Shown here: positions 1-7,213 of the stretch, one piece after another
Numbering within the stretch: position 1 is the first letter of the stretch
Layout: each line of letters opens with the position of its first letter
Source of the DNA: Porphyromonadaceae bacterium UBA2720
GTDB lineage: Bacteria > Bacteroidota > Bacteroidia > Bacteroidales > Muribaculaceae
NCBI GenBank assembly: GCA_002353885.1
Contig: DEKO01000005.1
Location: 6,334 to 31,562, forward strand
DNA: 25,229 bases
Reading direction: 5' to 3'
The notes under the pieces: generated by a model
Database searches by the model: none
Told to the model about the DNA's origin: nothing
The model's input: only the letters and a program-made list of their open reading frames with translations
Translations under genes and position numbers: made by a program

Positions 1-30
1 GGGTCCTGGGTTCGAATCCCAGCGGAATCA
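1..30 (+). tRNA. 3' end of a tRNA (possibly tRNA-Lys), truncated by window start
   Basis: The first 30 bases form the T arm and 3' acceptor strand of a tRNA. The T stem is CTGGG (6-10) paired with CCCAG (18-22) around the canonical TTCGAAT loop. The acceptor strand CGGAATC (23-29) and discriminator A (30) follow. CCA is not encoded (CAA follows). The anticodon lies outside the window. The acceptor and T-arm sequence resembles Bacteroidales tRNA-Lys from memory, but the isotype is inference. Confidence 0.85.
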
Positions 31-40
31 CAACAACCCC

Positions 41-100
41 AAACGAGGGGCCACACATCGTCGCAAGATGTCATGCGATGTAGTGTGGCCCCTTTCGTTT
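41..100. terminator. Bidirectional terminator-like hairpin between tRNA and peptidase gene
   Basis: A long imperfect inverted repeat. The left arm AAACGAGGGGCCACAC (41-56) pairs with the right arm GTGTGGCCCC plus TTTCGTTT (83-100), with an inner CATCG/CGATG pairing. It sits between the tRNA end and the end of the convergent peptidase gene, so it can end transcription from both sides. The T-rich tail on the plus strand is interrupted (TTTCGTTT). Confidence 0.7.
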
Positions 101-120
101 AGCCCAACGGCAGCCTCCTG

Positions 121-1305
121 TCAGAGTTTGCTCATCAGATTTTTGGGAACTGCTTGTTTGTTGAGGAAGATGTAGGTGGTGTTGAGGGCAATGTAGGCCT
201 TGGTCATGTACCAGATGCCGTGATAGTCGCCAGTGTCGCCCCAAGAGTTCTTAACCATGTAGTATTCCCTCCCCTTCTGGTCGCGTGCAATGCCATAGAT
301 GAGCATGACATGGTCATAGGTCGACTGCCAGTTGTCGAATCGTTCTTGCCTCAACTGTTGCGACGGCACCAGCTCGGGTGTCGTTGCTCCCAGTCGTCGC
401 AACGACTCGGCCTTCTCTTGCTTGGTCAACTTGAGCCATCGTGCAGCGTCGCTGCCCGTGAGGTCGACGGCATGCTCGATGTCGCATGCGATGCCCAGTC
501 CGGTGCGCGTGAATCCGTCTTCGCTGACATCACCTCCCCAGCACACGGTATAGCCATGTCGCAATGCATGGTCGATGGTACTCATCATTTCGTCGAGTGT
601 GACGTTGTAGCTGGGCCGAGGCCGCCACTTGTAGGGAGCCTCGATGACAAATTGCTCGTAAAATGGGTGGTGGGTGAAGCTGGTGATGCTCACATAGTCA
701 TCCTTGTTGATGCCTAAGCTGTGATAGAACGACAAGGGTGTGTAGTCCTTGCCCTCAAAGGTGAAACGCTCGGGGCACTTGCCCAAATAGGCATCCAAGA
801 TGCCTTGCAATCCCACACGCCACTGCGAGGTGAGCCGCGTGTTGTCGCTGCTCTTTGCGACAGAACTCACATATGGCTCGAGTGTGCGAAAGAATTCTGT
901 AAAGTTGGCCAGCGTGTCACCAATCATCTCACCAGGCCGTGCCATAGCACTCTCGGGACAGATGCCGTGACGTTCAATGACGGCAAACACATCATCGGCC
1001 GATCCGCCCTCGGAGAATCGGCTATATCCATGCATACGCACATGATATTCGGCACAGTCGACATAGTCTTTACTGGCAACAAACATCTCACTCAAGTCAT
1101 AGACTTTTCCTGTTGTGCGCAGCAACTCGGCCTCGACAAAACCAAGCGTGGCATAGTCCCAGCAAGTGCCACTGCGGTTCTGATTCTTGACCGAGGTGAT
1201 GGGGTTAGACAACAGGGTGGTGAACACAAGGTTCTCGGCGGTCTGCCCCGCCATCATCATCATGGTGCTCATCAGCACCGAAGCTAATATCGTTCTTCTC
1301 ATCAT
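121..1305 (-). CDS. Secreted C1-family (bleomycin hydrolase/PepC-like) cysteine peptidase
   Basis: A predicted exported papain-like cysteine peptidase of 394 aa, closest in motif spacing to the C1B group (bleomycin hydrolase/aminopeptidase C). From the ATG at 1305 the active site is Q42 and C48 in NQNRSGTCW, H332 in DHVMLIYG and N353 in VKNSWGD, giving a complete Gln-Cys-His-Asn set. The N-terminus (MMRRTILASVLMSTMMMMAG) is a signal peptide, whereas classical bleomycin hydrolases are cytosolic, so it probably acts on peptides in the periplasm or outside the cell. An in-frame GTG at 1320 would add five residues; the ATG/ATG pair at 1305/1302 gives a better signal peptide. It is the last gene of a tight minus-strand cluster, starting 26 bp after the EEP-family gene. 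The family call is strong; the substrate is unknown. Confidence 0.88.
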   Translation of the reverse strand: MMRRTILASVLMSTMMMMAGQTAENLVFTTLLSNPITSVKNQNRSGTCWDYATLGFVEAELLRTTGKVYDLSEMFVASKDYVDCAEYHVRMHGYSRFSEGGSADDVFAVIERHGICPESAMARPGEMIGDTLANFTEFFRTLEPYVSSVAKSSDNTRLTSQWRVGLQGILDAYLGKCPERFTFEGKDYTPLSFYHSLGINKDDYVSITSFTHHPFYEQFVIEAPYKWRPRPSYNVTLDEMMSTIDHALRHGYTVCWGGDVSEDGFTRTGLGIACDIEHAVDLTGSDAARWLKLTKQEKAESLRRLGATTPELVPSQQLRQERFDNWQSTYDHVMLIYGIARDQKGREYYMVKNSWGDTGDYHGIWYMTKAYIALNTTYIFLNKQAVPKNLMSKL

Positions 1306-1331
1306 CAGTTGGTTTTTCACATTTCATGTTA

Positions 1332-2105
1332 TCATTGCTTCACCAGCGTGGCTACGACCGGGAAGTGATCGCTCATGGCCACGGGGATGACTTGCCAGTC
1401 GACTACTTGCCACGACTGCATCGGGCAAGCAAAGATGTAGTCAATCTTCTCTCGAGGCTGCTTGACACTGAAGGTCGGAGTATTGCCTGTGCAGTCGCGC
1501 CACACGCTTGCGAGGCGTTGAATGAATGCGTCGCCCGGTGGCGCATTGAAGTCGCCCGCTAGAACGACGGGGTGAGTGGTGTGGGCGTAATGCTCCTCGA
1601 CAAACTCGGCCTGAGCCTGACGACTGACGGCATCAAACGCCTCGAGATGCGTGCAAGCCACCACGACAGTGTCTCCATCAGGCAGCACAAACCTGCCCTC
1701 AAGCAAGCCCCGCTGTTCCATGCTGGCCGTGGGATGCGGCAGCTTGATGTTGTGCACATCAACCAGCTGATGTCGCGTGAGCAAGCCTATGCCATAGAGC
1801 CCACCACTGAACTCAATGGTGGGCCCGAACAGCCCTTGCAAGCCGCTGAAGTAGGCTAGTTCGGTGACAAAGTCACGATTGTTCTGGTGCCTGCTGTTTG
1901 CGCGATGCGTGTGGTGGTCCACCTCTTGCAGTGCCACAAAGTCGGGTCGATAGTGCCTGATGAGTTGCCCAATCTGCGCCAGACTTGCGTCATGCCCCGC
2001 ATGCATGTTGAATGTCATGATCCGGAGCGTGTCGGCCTGGTTACCGGCCGCAGTGAGCACAGCCAGCAACAACAACCCTATCGAGAAAAATTGTCGCAAT
2101 CTCAT
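1332..2105 (-). CDS. Secreted endonuclease/exonuclease/phosphatase (EEP) family protein
   Basis: A 257-aa metal-dependent phosphoesterase of the EEP (DNase I-like/exonuclease III) fold, with a signal peptide (about residues 1-24, RQFFSIGLLLLAVLTAAG). The motifs occur in family order: MTFNMH (N33), ALQEVD (E61), GIGLLTR, THLE (H153), AGDFNAPP (D185, N187), EKIDYIF (D222) and SDHFPV (D246, H247). All catalytic and Mg2+-binding positions are present. The substrate could be nucleic acid, a phosphoinositide or another phosphodiester or phosphomonoester; the sequence does not say. It is 5 bp downstream of the 256-aa unknown gene and 26 bp upstream of the cysteine peptidase, so all three are likely cotranscribed. 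Confidence 0.9.
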   Translation of the reverse strand: MRLRQFFSIGLLLLAVLTAAGNQADTLRIMTFNMHAGHDASLAQIGQLIRHYRPDFVALQEVDHHTHRANSRHQNNRDFVTELAYFSGLQGLFGPTIEFSGGLYGIGLLTRHQLVDVHNIKLPHPTASMEQRGLLEGRFVLPDGDTVVVACTHLEAFDAVSRQAQAEFVEEHYAHTTHPVVLAGDFNAPPGDAFIQRLASVWRDCTGNTPTFSVKQPREKIDYIFACPMQSWQVVDWQVIPVAMSDHFPVVATLVKQ

Positions 2106-2110
2106 ATCTT

Positions 2111-2881
2111 CTATTCTTGCCAGTCAAAGTTGTTGTCAGAGATAAGACGCAACATCGTTGCAAACATCTGTTGCCCGTTGATGGCTGTGTTGGCGTTGAG
2201 TTGGCTCAGGTGCCGCATCGACGCATCACGGTCAAGCACCTGCCCGTCGTCCAAATGAATCTGACAGTTGTGAAACAGGATGAGGTTCTTCATCGTGAAG
2301 TAAGCTCCCGCTCCCTTGTATGCGTCAATCCATGCAGGACATTTGGGGTAGTTGTACACATATACCCACTCCATGGGCTTGAGTGCCGCCAGCAGCGCGT
2401 CAGGGTCATGGGCTATAGCCAAGTTGTTGAGCACCGCACCAGCAGCCCCGATGCCTTGAGCTGCCAGATCGCGTGCCATTGCCTCGACAACAGCGCTATT
2501 GAACCAGCGGTTACGCTCGGCAAACTGCTCGGTGTCGTCGTGGCTGAGCAACGCTTGTGCCCTCAGTTCATCTGCGAGCATCTGCCATGTATAGTTGCAG
2601 CTGCGCCATGCAAGGCATGCGTCATAGTTTTCCTCACTGATGGGCAAACCGCGTTTGCCGTGCAGCATCTTGAACATCTGCGCCATGACATGTCGCCGCC
2701 ACAAGCGTGGCTGCCAGACATAGCCTTGCTGCCTGATGTGCTGCTCGACGGGGTCATTGCTCACTTGCGCCGTGTGTGCGCTGGGTTGCTGTTGCAGCTG
2801 GTTGTTGACCACTGCGTCAATGGTGCCATTTCCACTAAGCAGGCGGTCAAGAAAACTTTTTACGATGTTTCCTAGTGACAT
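2111..2881 (-). CDS. Conserved-looking protein of unknown function, 256 aa
   Basis: I do not recognise this family. The protein is soluble in appearance, with no signal peptide or membrane segment. Residues 1-45 are polar and Gln-rich (NNQLQQQPSAH), probably a flexible N-terminus. The rest alternates predicted helices with a Trp/Tyr-rich stretch (WVYVYNYPKCPAWIDAYKG) and an MKNLILFHNCQIHLDDGQ segment that looks like a beta hairpin. The ATG at 2881 follows an 88-bp gap containing degenerate 7-bp repeats. Its stop is 5 bp before the EEP gene start, so it probably belongs to that operon, downstream of the 151-aa unknown gene and the reverse transcriptase. Coding potential is supported by the tight packing and lack of a better reading frame. 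Confidence 0.75.
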   Translation of the reverse strand: MSLGNIVKSFLDRLLSGNGTIDAVVNNQLQQQPSAHTAQVSNDPVEQHIRQQGYVWQPRLWRRHVMAQMFKMLHGKRGLPISEENYDACLAWRSCNYTWQMLADELRAQALLSHDDTEQFAERNRWFNSAVVEAMARDLAAQGIGAAGAVLNNLAIAHDPDALLAALKPMEWVYVYNYPKCPAWIDAYKGAGAYFTMKNLILFHNCQIHLDDGQVLDRDASMRHLSQLNANTAINGQQMFATMLRLISDNNFDWQE

Positions 2882-2905
2882 AGTTGTGTTGATTGTTAGT
2901 TTTTA

Positions 2906-2940
2906 AACGTCAGACATTAGGCGCTAGACGTGGCATTAAC
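2906..2940. repeat. Degenerate GACATTA-type heptad repeats
   Basis: The gap before the 256-aa gene contains successive, partly decayed 7-mers (GACATTA, GGCGCTA, GACGTGG, CATTAAC). They resemble the cleaner tandem array at 9740-9781. The rest of the gap (2941-2969) is AT-rich with ACTATAAACTATTAACT. No promoter motif is seen in it. Confidence 0.5.
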
Positions 2941-2969
2941 CCATGACTTTTAACTATAAACTATTAACT

Positions 2970-3425
2970 CTAGCCTTTAAGCCACTGGGCAAGAATAACC
3001 AGACGAGGGTGAAGCTTGCTCTGCCAGAACCATCGGCCTCGCATCAAGGGACTCTCGTTTGTCAGCGAGCCATTGACGATAAGGGCCAACGTGAGCACCT
3101 CGAGACGACAACGCGCTAGGGGGCGTTCCTCGCCCAGAGCCAACTGTGCGTCGGTTAGCCTATCCTCGCCGGTTGCATAGAACCATCGACTATGGTCGCG
3201 CCCGTCGTGAGCAGGCACACTGCGCTCATAGTCGGCATAGGCTTGCTCAATCATAGCCAGTGCAGCATTGTGGCCCACTTGATCCACACCCAACTCGCCC
3301 TGCCAGTGTCCATGGCTGACGAGTAAGTCGCCCTCGATAGCCAGACAGTGCTCATTGAGATCCACATCGACCCTCATGCCTGATGCGGCAGCTACAGCAG
3401 CTCGTGTGAGAATATCGTTATCCAT
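2970..3425 (-). CDS. Protein of unknown function, 151 aa, with ambiguous 5' end
   Basis: I do not recognise this family. From the ATG at 3425 the protein is 151 aa, without signal peptide or TM segments. The N-terminus (MDNDILTRAAVAAASG) looks helical, and a basic, Trp-rich C-terminus (MRGRWFWQSKLHPRLVIL) follows. A TTG at 3431 is an alternative start. The same frame stays open upstream through an Ala/Lys-rich stretch to a TGA at 3489-3491, beyond which an in-frame ATG (3515) follows eight codons earlier. The promoter-like element at 3556-3587 lies well upstream, leaving a leader of about 120 nt. The gene is therefore either started at 3425/3431 or is 5'-damaged. It lies downstream of the reverse transcriptase on the same strand and upstream of the 256-aa unknown gene. 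Confidence 0.65.
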   Translation of the reverse strand: MDNDILTRAAVAAASGMRVDVDLNEHCLAIEGDLLVSHGHWQGELGVDQVGHNAALAMIEQAYADYERSVPAHDGRDHSRWFYATGEDRLTDAQLALGEERPLARCRLEVLTLALIVNGSLTNESPLMRGRWFWQSKLHPRLVILAQWLKG

Positions 3426-3555
3426 CGTCAAAAGCGGGATGCCAAGGGCTGTGGCACATTTCTTTAGGGCTTTGATTCCTGCTGCTCGTCAGCAGGATGA
3501 ATTGTCCCTCCGCATCTCGCAAAGCCGTGTGCGCGGCCAGTAGAATTTTGATTGA

Positions 3556-3587
3556 CAAAGATAATGACATTTTTTTAGAGAAACAAG
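3556..3587 (-). promoter_or_regulatory. Bacteroidetes-type promoter upstream of the 151-aa gene
   Basis: On the minus strand, CTTG (3584-3587), a 20-nt spacer and TATCTTTG (3556-3563) match the Bacteroidetes TTTG/TAnnTTTG consensus. The expected start is near 3548-3551. This gives the downstream unknown cluster a promoter independent of the reverse transcriptase. Confidence 0.6.
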
Positions 3588-3663
3588 AGTCTGCAAATAA
3601 AACTAACATTTGTCGGGCCTTTCTCCGGAGGTGTCGCGATGCCCACCCCAACAAGTCCTTGAC

Positions 3664-4935
3664 TTACAATTGCCTGACAATCGTGTCGTAGGCAGCCCAT
3701 GAGGTTTTAAGCGCCTTGCGCATGCATCGCAGCGTGTAGTAGCCATCGAGCCATCTGGGCGTGCGAGCCAGATTGGAGGCCACATGGCGCCCTCGCCCTC
3801 GCTCGATGCAATGGTCAATGCCTTGAGGGTTGTATCCCAGCCCACCAATGCGGCAGTGCCCCGTGTGAGCGGCACGTATGGCATCCATGACATAAGCATT
3901 AAGCGTGCCGATATCGCGCTGACAATTGATCACGGGCAGGACCATCCTGGCCCAACTATGGTCGTCGCGGCCGTGATGCAGCAGACGGTTGACACGGTTG
4001 ATGGCCTGCGCCATGTCGCGTGCTGTGCCTGTGACACGGTCGATGGCTCGCTGGAACCGCTTGATGCGACTGGGCGACAACGAGATCTGTGCCCCACAAA
4101 TGCTATAACCCAAAAAAGTGAACCAGCGGTCGCCGCACAAGTTCTCGACCTTGTCGGGATTGAGGCTGAGACTCAGTTGCGACAATTCGTGCAAGAGAAC
4201 ATCCATGGCTTGTTGATGGTCTGGCCCAATGTAGAGCATGTCGTCGCTATAACGCACATAGTAGCCGCGCATGCGCGACAACCGCTCATCAATGTGGCAC
4301 AGCAGCACATCGGCCAACCAAGCTGATACTGCGCAACCCTGGCGCAATGACATGAACTTGCAAGCTTGCTTCCCATCAATGTCTATGTACCGATTGTCGT
4401 GATAATAACGCCGCACCATATCGACCAGCGCTGATTGTCCATATCGCTGCTCGAGCATGTCAAATGCCCGGTCAATCAACTCGATCGGGACAGAGTCGAA
4501 ATACTTTGAAAGGTCGGCTTTCCATCCTACGACATCATGCTGGCACGACATGGCCGCCATGTGCCGCGATGCCTCAATGACCACCTGACCTGTGCCTATG
4601 CCCGTGACATAAGACTTGCAAGCCGGATGCAGACAATCGGGGGTGAGATTGAAGAAGAGCTCATTGGTGATGGCCAGGATGACACGATCGGCTGGATCGT
4701 TGACATAGACCATGCGATAGTTGCCATAGTTATCCTTAGGGATTAGCACTGCCCTGGGGGGTGAGATGCTGTAGCGACGTTGGACGATGGCATGATACAG
4801 GGCTATGCGTGTCTCGGGCTTAGCCATCTCTCGCAACAAGGCGCGATTGATGCGCTTGTCGACAGCTGTGTCCAGCGCCAGCTGCCATCGCTCCAACTCA
4901 AAGAAGCGCCGCGTTATGTCATCACAATTGCTCAT
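3664..4935 (-). CDS. Orphan reverse transcriptase with YSDD active site
   Basis: A 423-aa RNA-directed DNA polymerase. The fingers/palm show LIPKDNYGNYRMVYVNDPADR (63-84), motif A KADLSKYFDSV with D141, motif B LRQGCAVSAWLAD (197-209), the YSDD box at 229-232 (D231, D232), NPDKVE, and FLGYSI (274-279). The catalytic Asp triad is complete. A helical thumb and a C-terminal domain with RIGGLGY (362-368) and many Arg/Lys residues follow. There is no recognisable maturase X or HNH endonuclease domain. Motif B is neither the SQ-type of diversity-generating retroelements nor the PQGGVxSP of group II introns. It has its own promoter and a short leader, leaving no room for a retron msr-msd upstream. 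It is divergent from dinB. From memory similar proteins occur in other Bacteroidales, so this may be a vertically kept family; its function is unknown. Confidence 0.93.
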   Translation of the reverse strand: MSNCDDITRRFFELERWQLALDTAVDKRINRALLREMAKPETRIALYHAIVQRRYSISPPRAVLIPKDNYGNYRMVYVNDPADRVILAITNELFFNLTPDCLHPACKSYVTGIGTGQVVIEASRHMAAMSCQHDVVGWKADLSKYFDSVPIELIDRAFDMLEQRYGQSALVDMVRRYYHDNRYIDIDGKQACKFMSLRQGCAVSAWLADVLLCHIDERLSRMRGYYVRYSDDMLYIGPDHQQAMDVLLHELSQLSLSLNPDKVENLCGDRWFTFLGYSICGAQISLSPSRIKRFQRAIDRVTGTARDMAQAINRVNRLLHHGRDDHSWARMVLPVINCQRDIGTLNAYVMDAIRAAHTGHCRIGGLGYNPQGIDHCIERGRGRHVASNLARTPRWLDGYYTLRCMRKALKTSWAAYDTIVRQL

Positions 4936-4960
4936 CTCTCATCATCGCTTGTGAATTGCG

Positions 4961-4993
4961 CAAAGTTAGTATTTTTTTTGCTATACAAGCAAA
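4961..4993 (-). promoter_or_regulatory. Promoter of the reverse transcriptase gene
   Basis: Minus-strand TTTG (4990-4993), a 21-nt spacer and TAACTTTG (4961-4968) fit the Bacteroidetes promoter consensus. The start codon is at 4935, so the leader is only about 15-20 nt. Confidence 0.75.
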
Positions 4994-5050
4994 TCTTGGA
5001 CAAGAATTAAGAATATCTTTTGTCAAATAGTTAAAGGAGTCAAGGGAATG

Positions 5051-5081
5051 TTGCCGCATTGGGCAGAAAATATTATCTTTG
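5051..5081 (+). promoter_or_regulatory. Promoter of dinB, placing the start site at or next to the ATG
   Basis: TTG (5051-5053), a 20-nt spacer and TATCTTTG (5074-5081) match the Bacteroidetes consensus. The ATG begins only 4 nt after the element, so a transcript from it would be leaderless or nearly so. Confidence 0.7.
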
Positions 5082-5085
5082 CAGC

Positions 5086-6168
5086 ATGCGCAAGATCATT
5101 CATGTGGATATGGACGCATTCTTTGTCTCGGTCGAGGAGCGTGACAACCCCAGCCTGGCAGGGAAACCGGTGGCCGTAGGTTTTGACGGGCCACGCGGGG
5201 TGGTGTCGACAGCCAACTATGTGGCACGTCGATATGGCGTGCACTCGGCCCAGGCCGTGAGCACAGCCCATCGGCTATGCCCCAACTTGATTGTTGTCGA
5301 GCCTCACTTTGCCAAGTACAAGGCCGTGTCGATGCAAATCCGCAATATCTTTGCCGACTATACCGACCTGATTGAGCCACTAAGCCTTGACGAGGCCTAC
5401 CTGGATGTGACCGACAACAAGCCAGGCATCGAGCTGGCAGTGGATATTGCCCGTGAGATCAAGTCACGCATCCGTGCCACCACCCAACTCACTGCCTCGG
5501 CGGGTGTGAGCTATTGCAAGTTTTTGGCCAAGGTAGGCAGCGACTATCGCAAGCCCGATGGCCTGTGCACGATCCATCCCGACCGTGCGCAAGAATTTAT
5601 TGACAGGTTGAAGATTGAGCGGTTTTGGGGTGTAGGCGAGAAGACAGCAGCCCGCATGCACGCTCTGGGCATACACACCGGCGCCGACTTGCATGCCAAA
5701 CCATTGAGCCTGCTCACAGCCCACTTTGGCAAGATGGGCAAGGTATTCTATAACTTTGCCCGAGGCATTGACGAGAGGCCGGTGGTAACCGAGTGGGTTC
5801 GAAAGAGTGCTGGTTGCGAACGCACCTATGCCACTGACCTGAGTACCCAGACCGAGGTCGTCTCCGAACTGGACCATATTGCCGATGAGCTGCTGGGCAG
5901 ACTGGAACGCAGTGGCTTTGAGGGCACCACGCTGACCCTGAAGGTCAAGTTTCATGACTTTGTGCAGATAACGCGCAGCTTCACCCAAGCCGATGTGTTG
6001 AACAGCAAGGAGCAAATTTTGCCCATGGCTTTGCAACTGCTGCGCGAGGTTGACTACAGCCATCGCCCGATACGCCTGCTGGGCCTGACAGTAAGCAACC
6101 CACCCCACGAACCCCATGCCGCATTGCACGAGCCCACCTTGTTTGATGATGACGATTTACTACTTTAA
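5086..6168 (+). CDS. dinB: DNA polymerase IV (Y-family translesion polymerase)
   Basis: An error-prone DNA polymerase that extends past lesions and stalled forks. It has 360 aa, normal for DinB. The N-terminus RKIIHVDMDAFFVSVE carries catalytic D8 and steric-gate F13. SLDEAYLDV supplies D102 and E103, and STANYVARRYG (41-51) is the incoming-nucleotide site. The helix-hairpin-helix FWGVGEKTAARM and a little-finger domain follow. The C-terminal PTLFD probably acts as the beta-clamp peptide. The ATG at 5086 was chosen because family members begin at RKII and the promoter lies immediately upstream; a TTG at 5059 would fall within the promoter. It is divergent from the reverse transcriptase and overlaps the next gene by 23 bp. 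No LexA box was seen. Confidence 0.97.
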   Translation: MRKIIHVDMDAFFVSVEERDNPSLAGKPVAVGFDGPRGVVSTANYVARRYGVHSAQAVSTAHRLCPNLIVVEPHFAKYKAVSMQIRNIFADYTDLIEPLSLDEAYLDVTDNKPGIELAVDIAREIKSRIRATTQLTASAGVSYCKFLAKVGSDYRKPDGLCTIHPDRAQEFIDRLKIERFWGVGEKTAARMHALGIHTGADLHAKPLSLLTAHFGKMGKVFYNFARGIDERPVVTEWVRKSAGCERTYATDLSTQTEVVSELDHIADELLGRLERSGFEGTTLTLKVKFHDFVQITRSFTQADVLNSKEQILPMALQLLREVDYSHRPIRLLGLTVSNPPHEPHAALHEPTLFDDDDLLL

Positions 6169-7213
6169 CCCTGAAAACGACTTGGCACTGGCCAATGGTG
6201 GACTGAATTACACAGCCCCACCACGCGCTGCACGGCTGCGGCACGACTTGCAGCTGCTGCCAGCATGGCTAGCACACCCCGGCGACAGTGTGCTGTGCCT
6301 TGACCGCAACGACGCGCCCTGGCTGCAAAGCCTAGGCCTAGGTGTAGACATCATTACTCCCGACCAACTGCCATCGGTGACCGACGCGTGCTTTGTGCCC
6401 TGGGGCTGGAGCCGCGCCACACGCCGCACATTGCAACGCTTGGGAGCCCCCGACAGGCTGTTGCCAAGCACCGAGCGCATCGAGGCTGTGCACCGTCTGT
6501 CGCATCGGCGCACGAGTATCGCCGTGCTCAAGCACCTGCAGTTGCTCACAGGAATCAACTACAGCCCCATTCCAGTAGAGCTCACAACGGTTGATGAGGT
6601 GAAACATTGGGCAGCCATGCATCACGGATGCTACTTGAAGCTCCCCTATTCGGGCAGCGGACAAGGCATCTATCGTGTCCTTGACATGAACGATGCCCAC
6701 TTGTGGCAGTGGTGTCGTGGCGGATTGCGCCGACAAGGCTCGCTGCTGTGTGAGGTGGGTCTGGATAAAATTCAGGATTTTGCCACTGAGTGGCAATGCA
6801 GCCAGGGTGTGGTCGAACTGATAGGCTACTCGGTGTTCGAGAGTGATGCGCATCACCAGTATGCCGGGGGACAAGTGGCTTCGCCCCAGGCCTTGCACGA
6901 CATGATTGCCAACCAATGTGCAGCGTTGGACACAGCGGTCGAAGCCTTGCAACAATCTATCACCCAGCTGATTGCGCCATACTATGACGGCCATCTGGGC
7001 GTGGACATGATGCTCTATCGCCAGCGTGACAACAACATCGCCCTGAATCCTTGCGTCGAGGTGAACTTGCGGTGCACCATGGGACTAGTGACCAGTGTGC
7101 TGGGCCACCGCCACGGCATGCAAGGCAAGTTTGTTATCGCCTCAGTGCCCTACCCTTCGGGCATCCATCTCACTCCACCAGCTGCATTCGCTGCCTTGGT
7201 CACAAGGTCTTGA
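6146..7213 (+). CDS. ATP-grasp-like protein of unknown substrate
   Basis: A 355-aa protein with features of the ATP-grasp fold: a glycine-rich loop in YLKLPYSGSGQGIYRV (about 163-178) like the ATP-binding loop of the family, and a C-terminal HLGVDMM followed by CVEVNLRCTMG (about residues 300-315), matching the metal-binding ExN motif. The N-terminus IYYFNPENDLALANG is unusual and may bind the cosubstrate. Such enzymes ligate carboxylates to amines or thiols; the substrate is unknown. It starts at ATG 6146 or 6149 inside the dinB 3' end, so it is probably cotranscribed and translationally coupled with dinB. Its 3' end overlaps maf by 14 bp on the opposite strand. Confidence 0.78.
   Translation: MMTIYYFNPENDLALANGGLNYTAPPRAARLRHDLQLLPAWLAHPGDSVLCLDRNDAPWLQSLGLGVDIITPDQLPSVTDACFVPWGWSRATRRTLQRLGAPDRLLPSTERIEAVHRLSHRRTSIAVLKHLQLLTGINYSPIPVELTTVDEVKHWAAMHHGCYLKLPYSGSGQGIYRVLDMNDAHLWQWCRGGLRRQGSLLCEVGLDKIQDFATEWQCSQGVVELIGYSVFESDAHHQYAGGQVASPQALHDMIANQCAALDTAVEALQQSITQLIAPYYDGHLGVDMMLYRQRDNNIALNPCVEVNLRCTMGLVTSVLGHRHGMQGKFVIASVPYPSGIHLTPPAAFAALVTRS

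Noticed and set aside
2117..2875. 252-codon open frame on the plus strand opposite the 256-aa unknown gene
   Set aside because: It mirrors the unknown gene almost exactly. The minus frame was preferred because it is packed 5 bp from the next gene in the same direction; neither has a known domain, so some doubt remains.
3489..3515. Selenocysteine readthrough at the in-frame TGA
   Set aside because: No SECIS-like hairpin is evident just after the codon and nothing about the family suggests a selenoprotein; a later start or mutation is simpler.
3664..4935. Diversity-generating retroelement
   Set aside because: The RT lacks the SQ-type motif B and no accessory gene or template/variable repeat pair was noticed nearby.
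4936..5085. Retron msr-msd RNA upstream of the RT
   Set aside because: The promoter places the transcript start only about 15-20 nt before the RT start codon, leaving no room.
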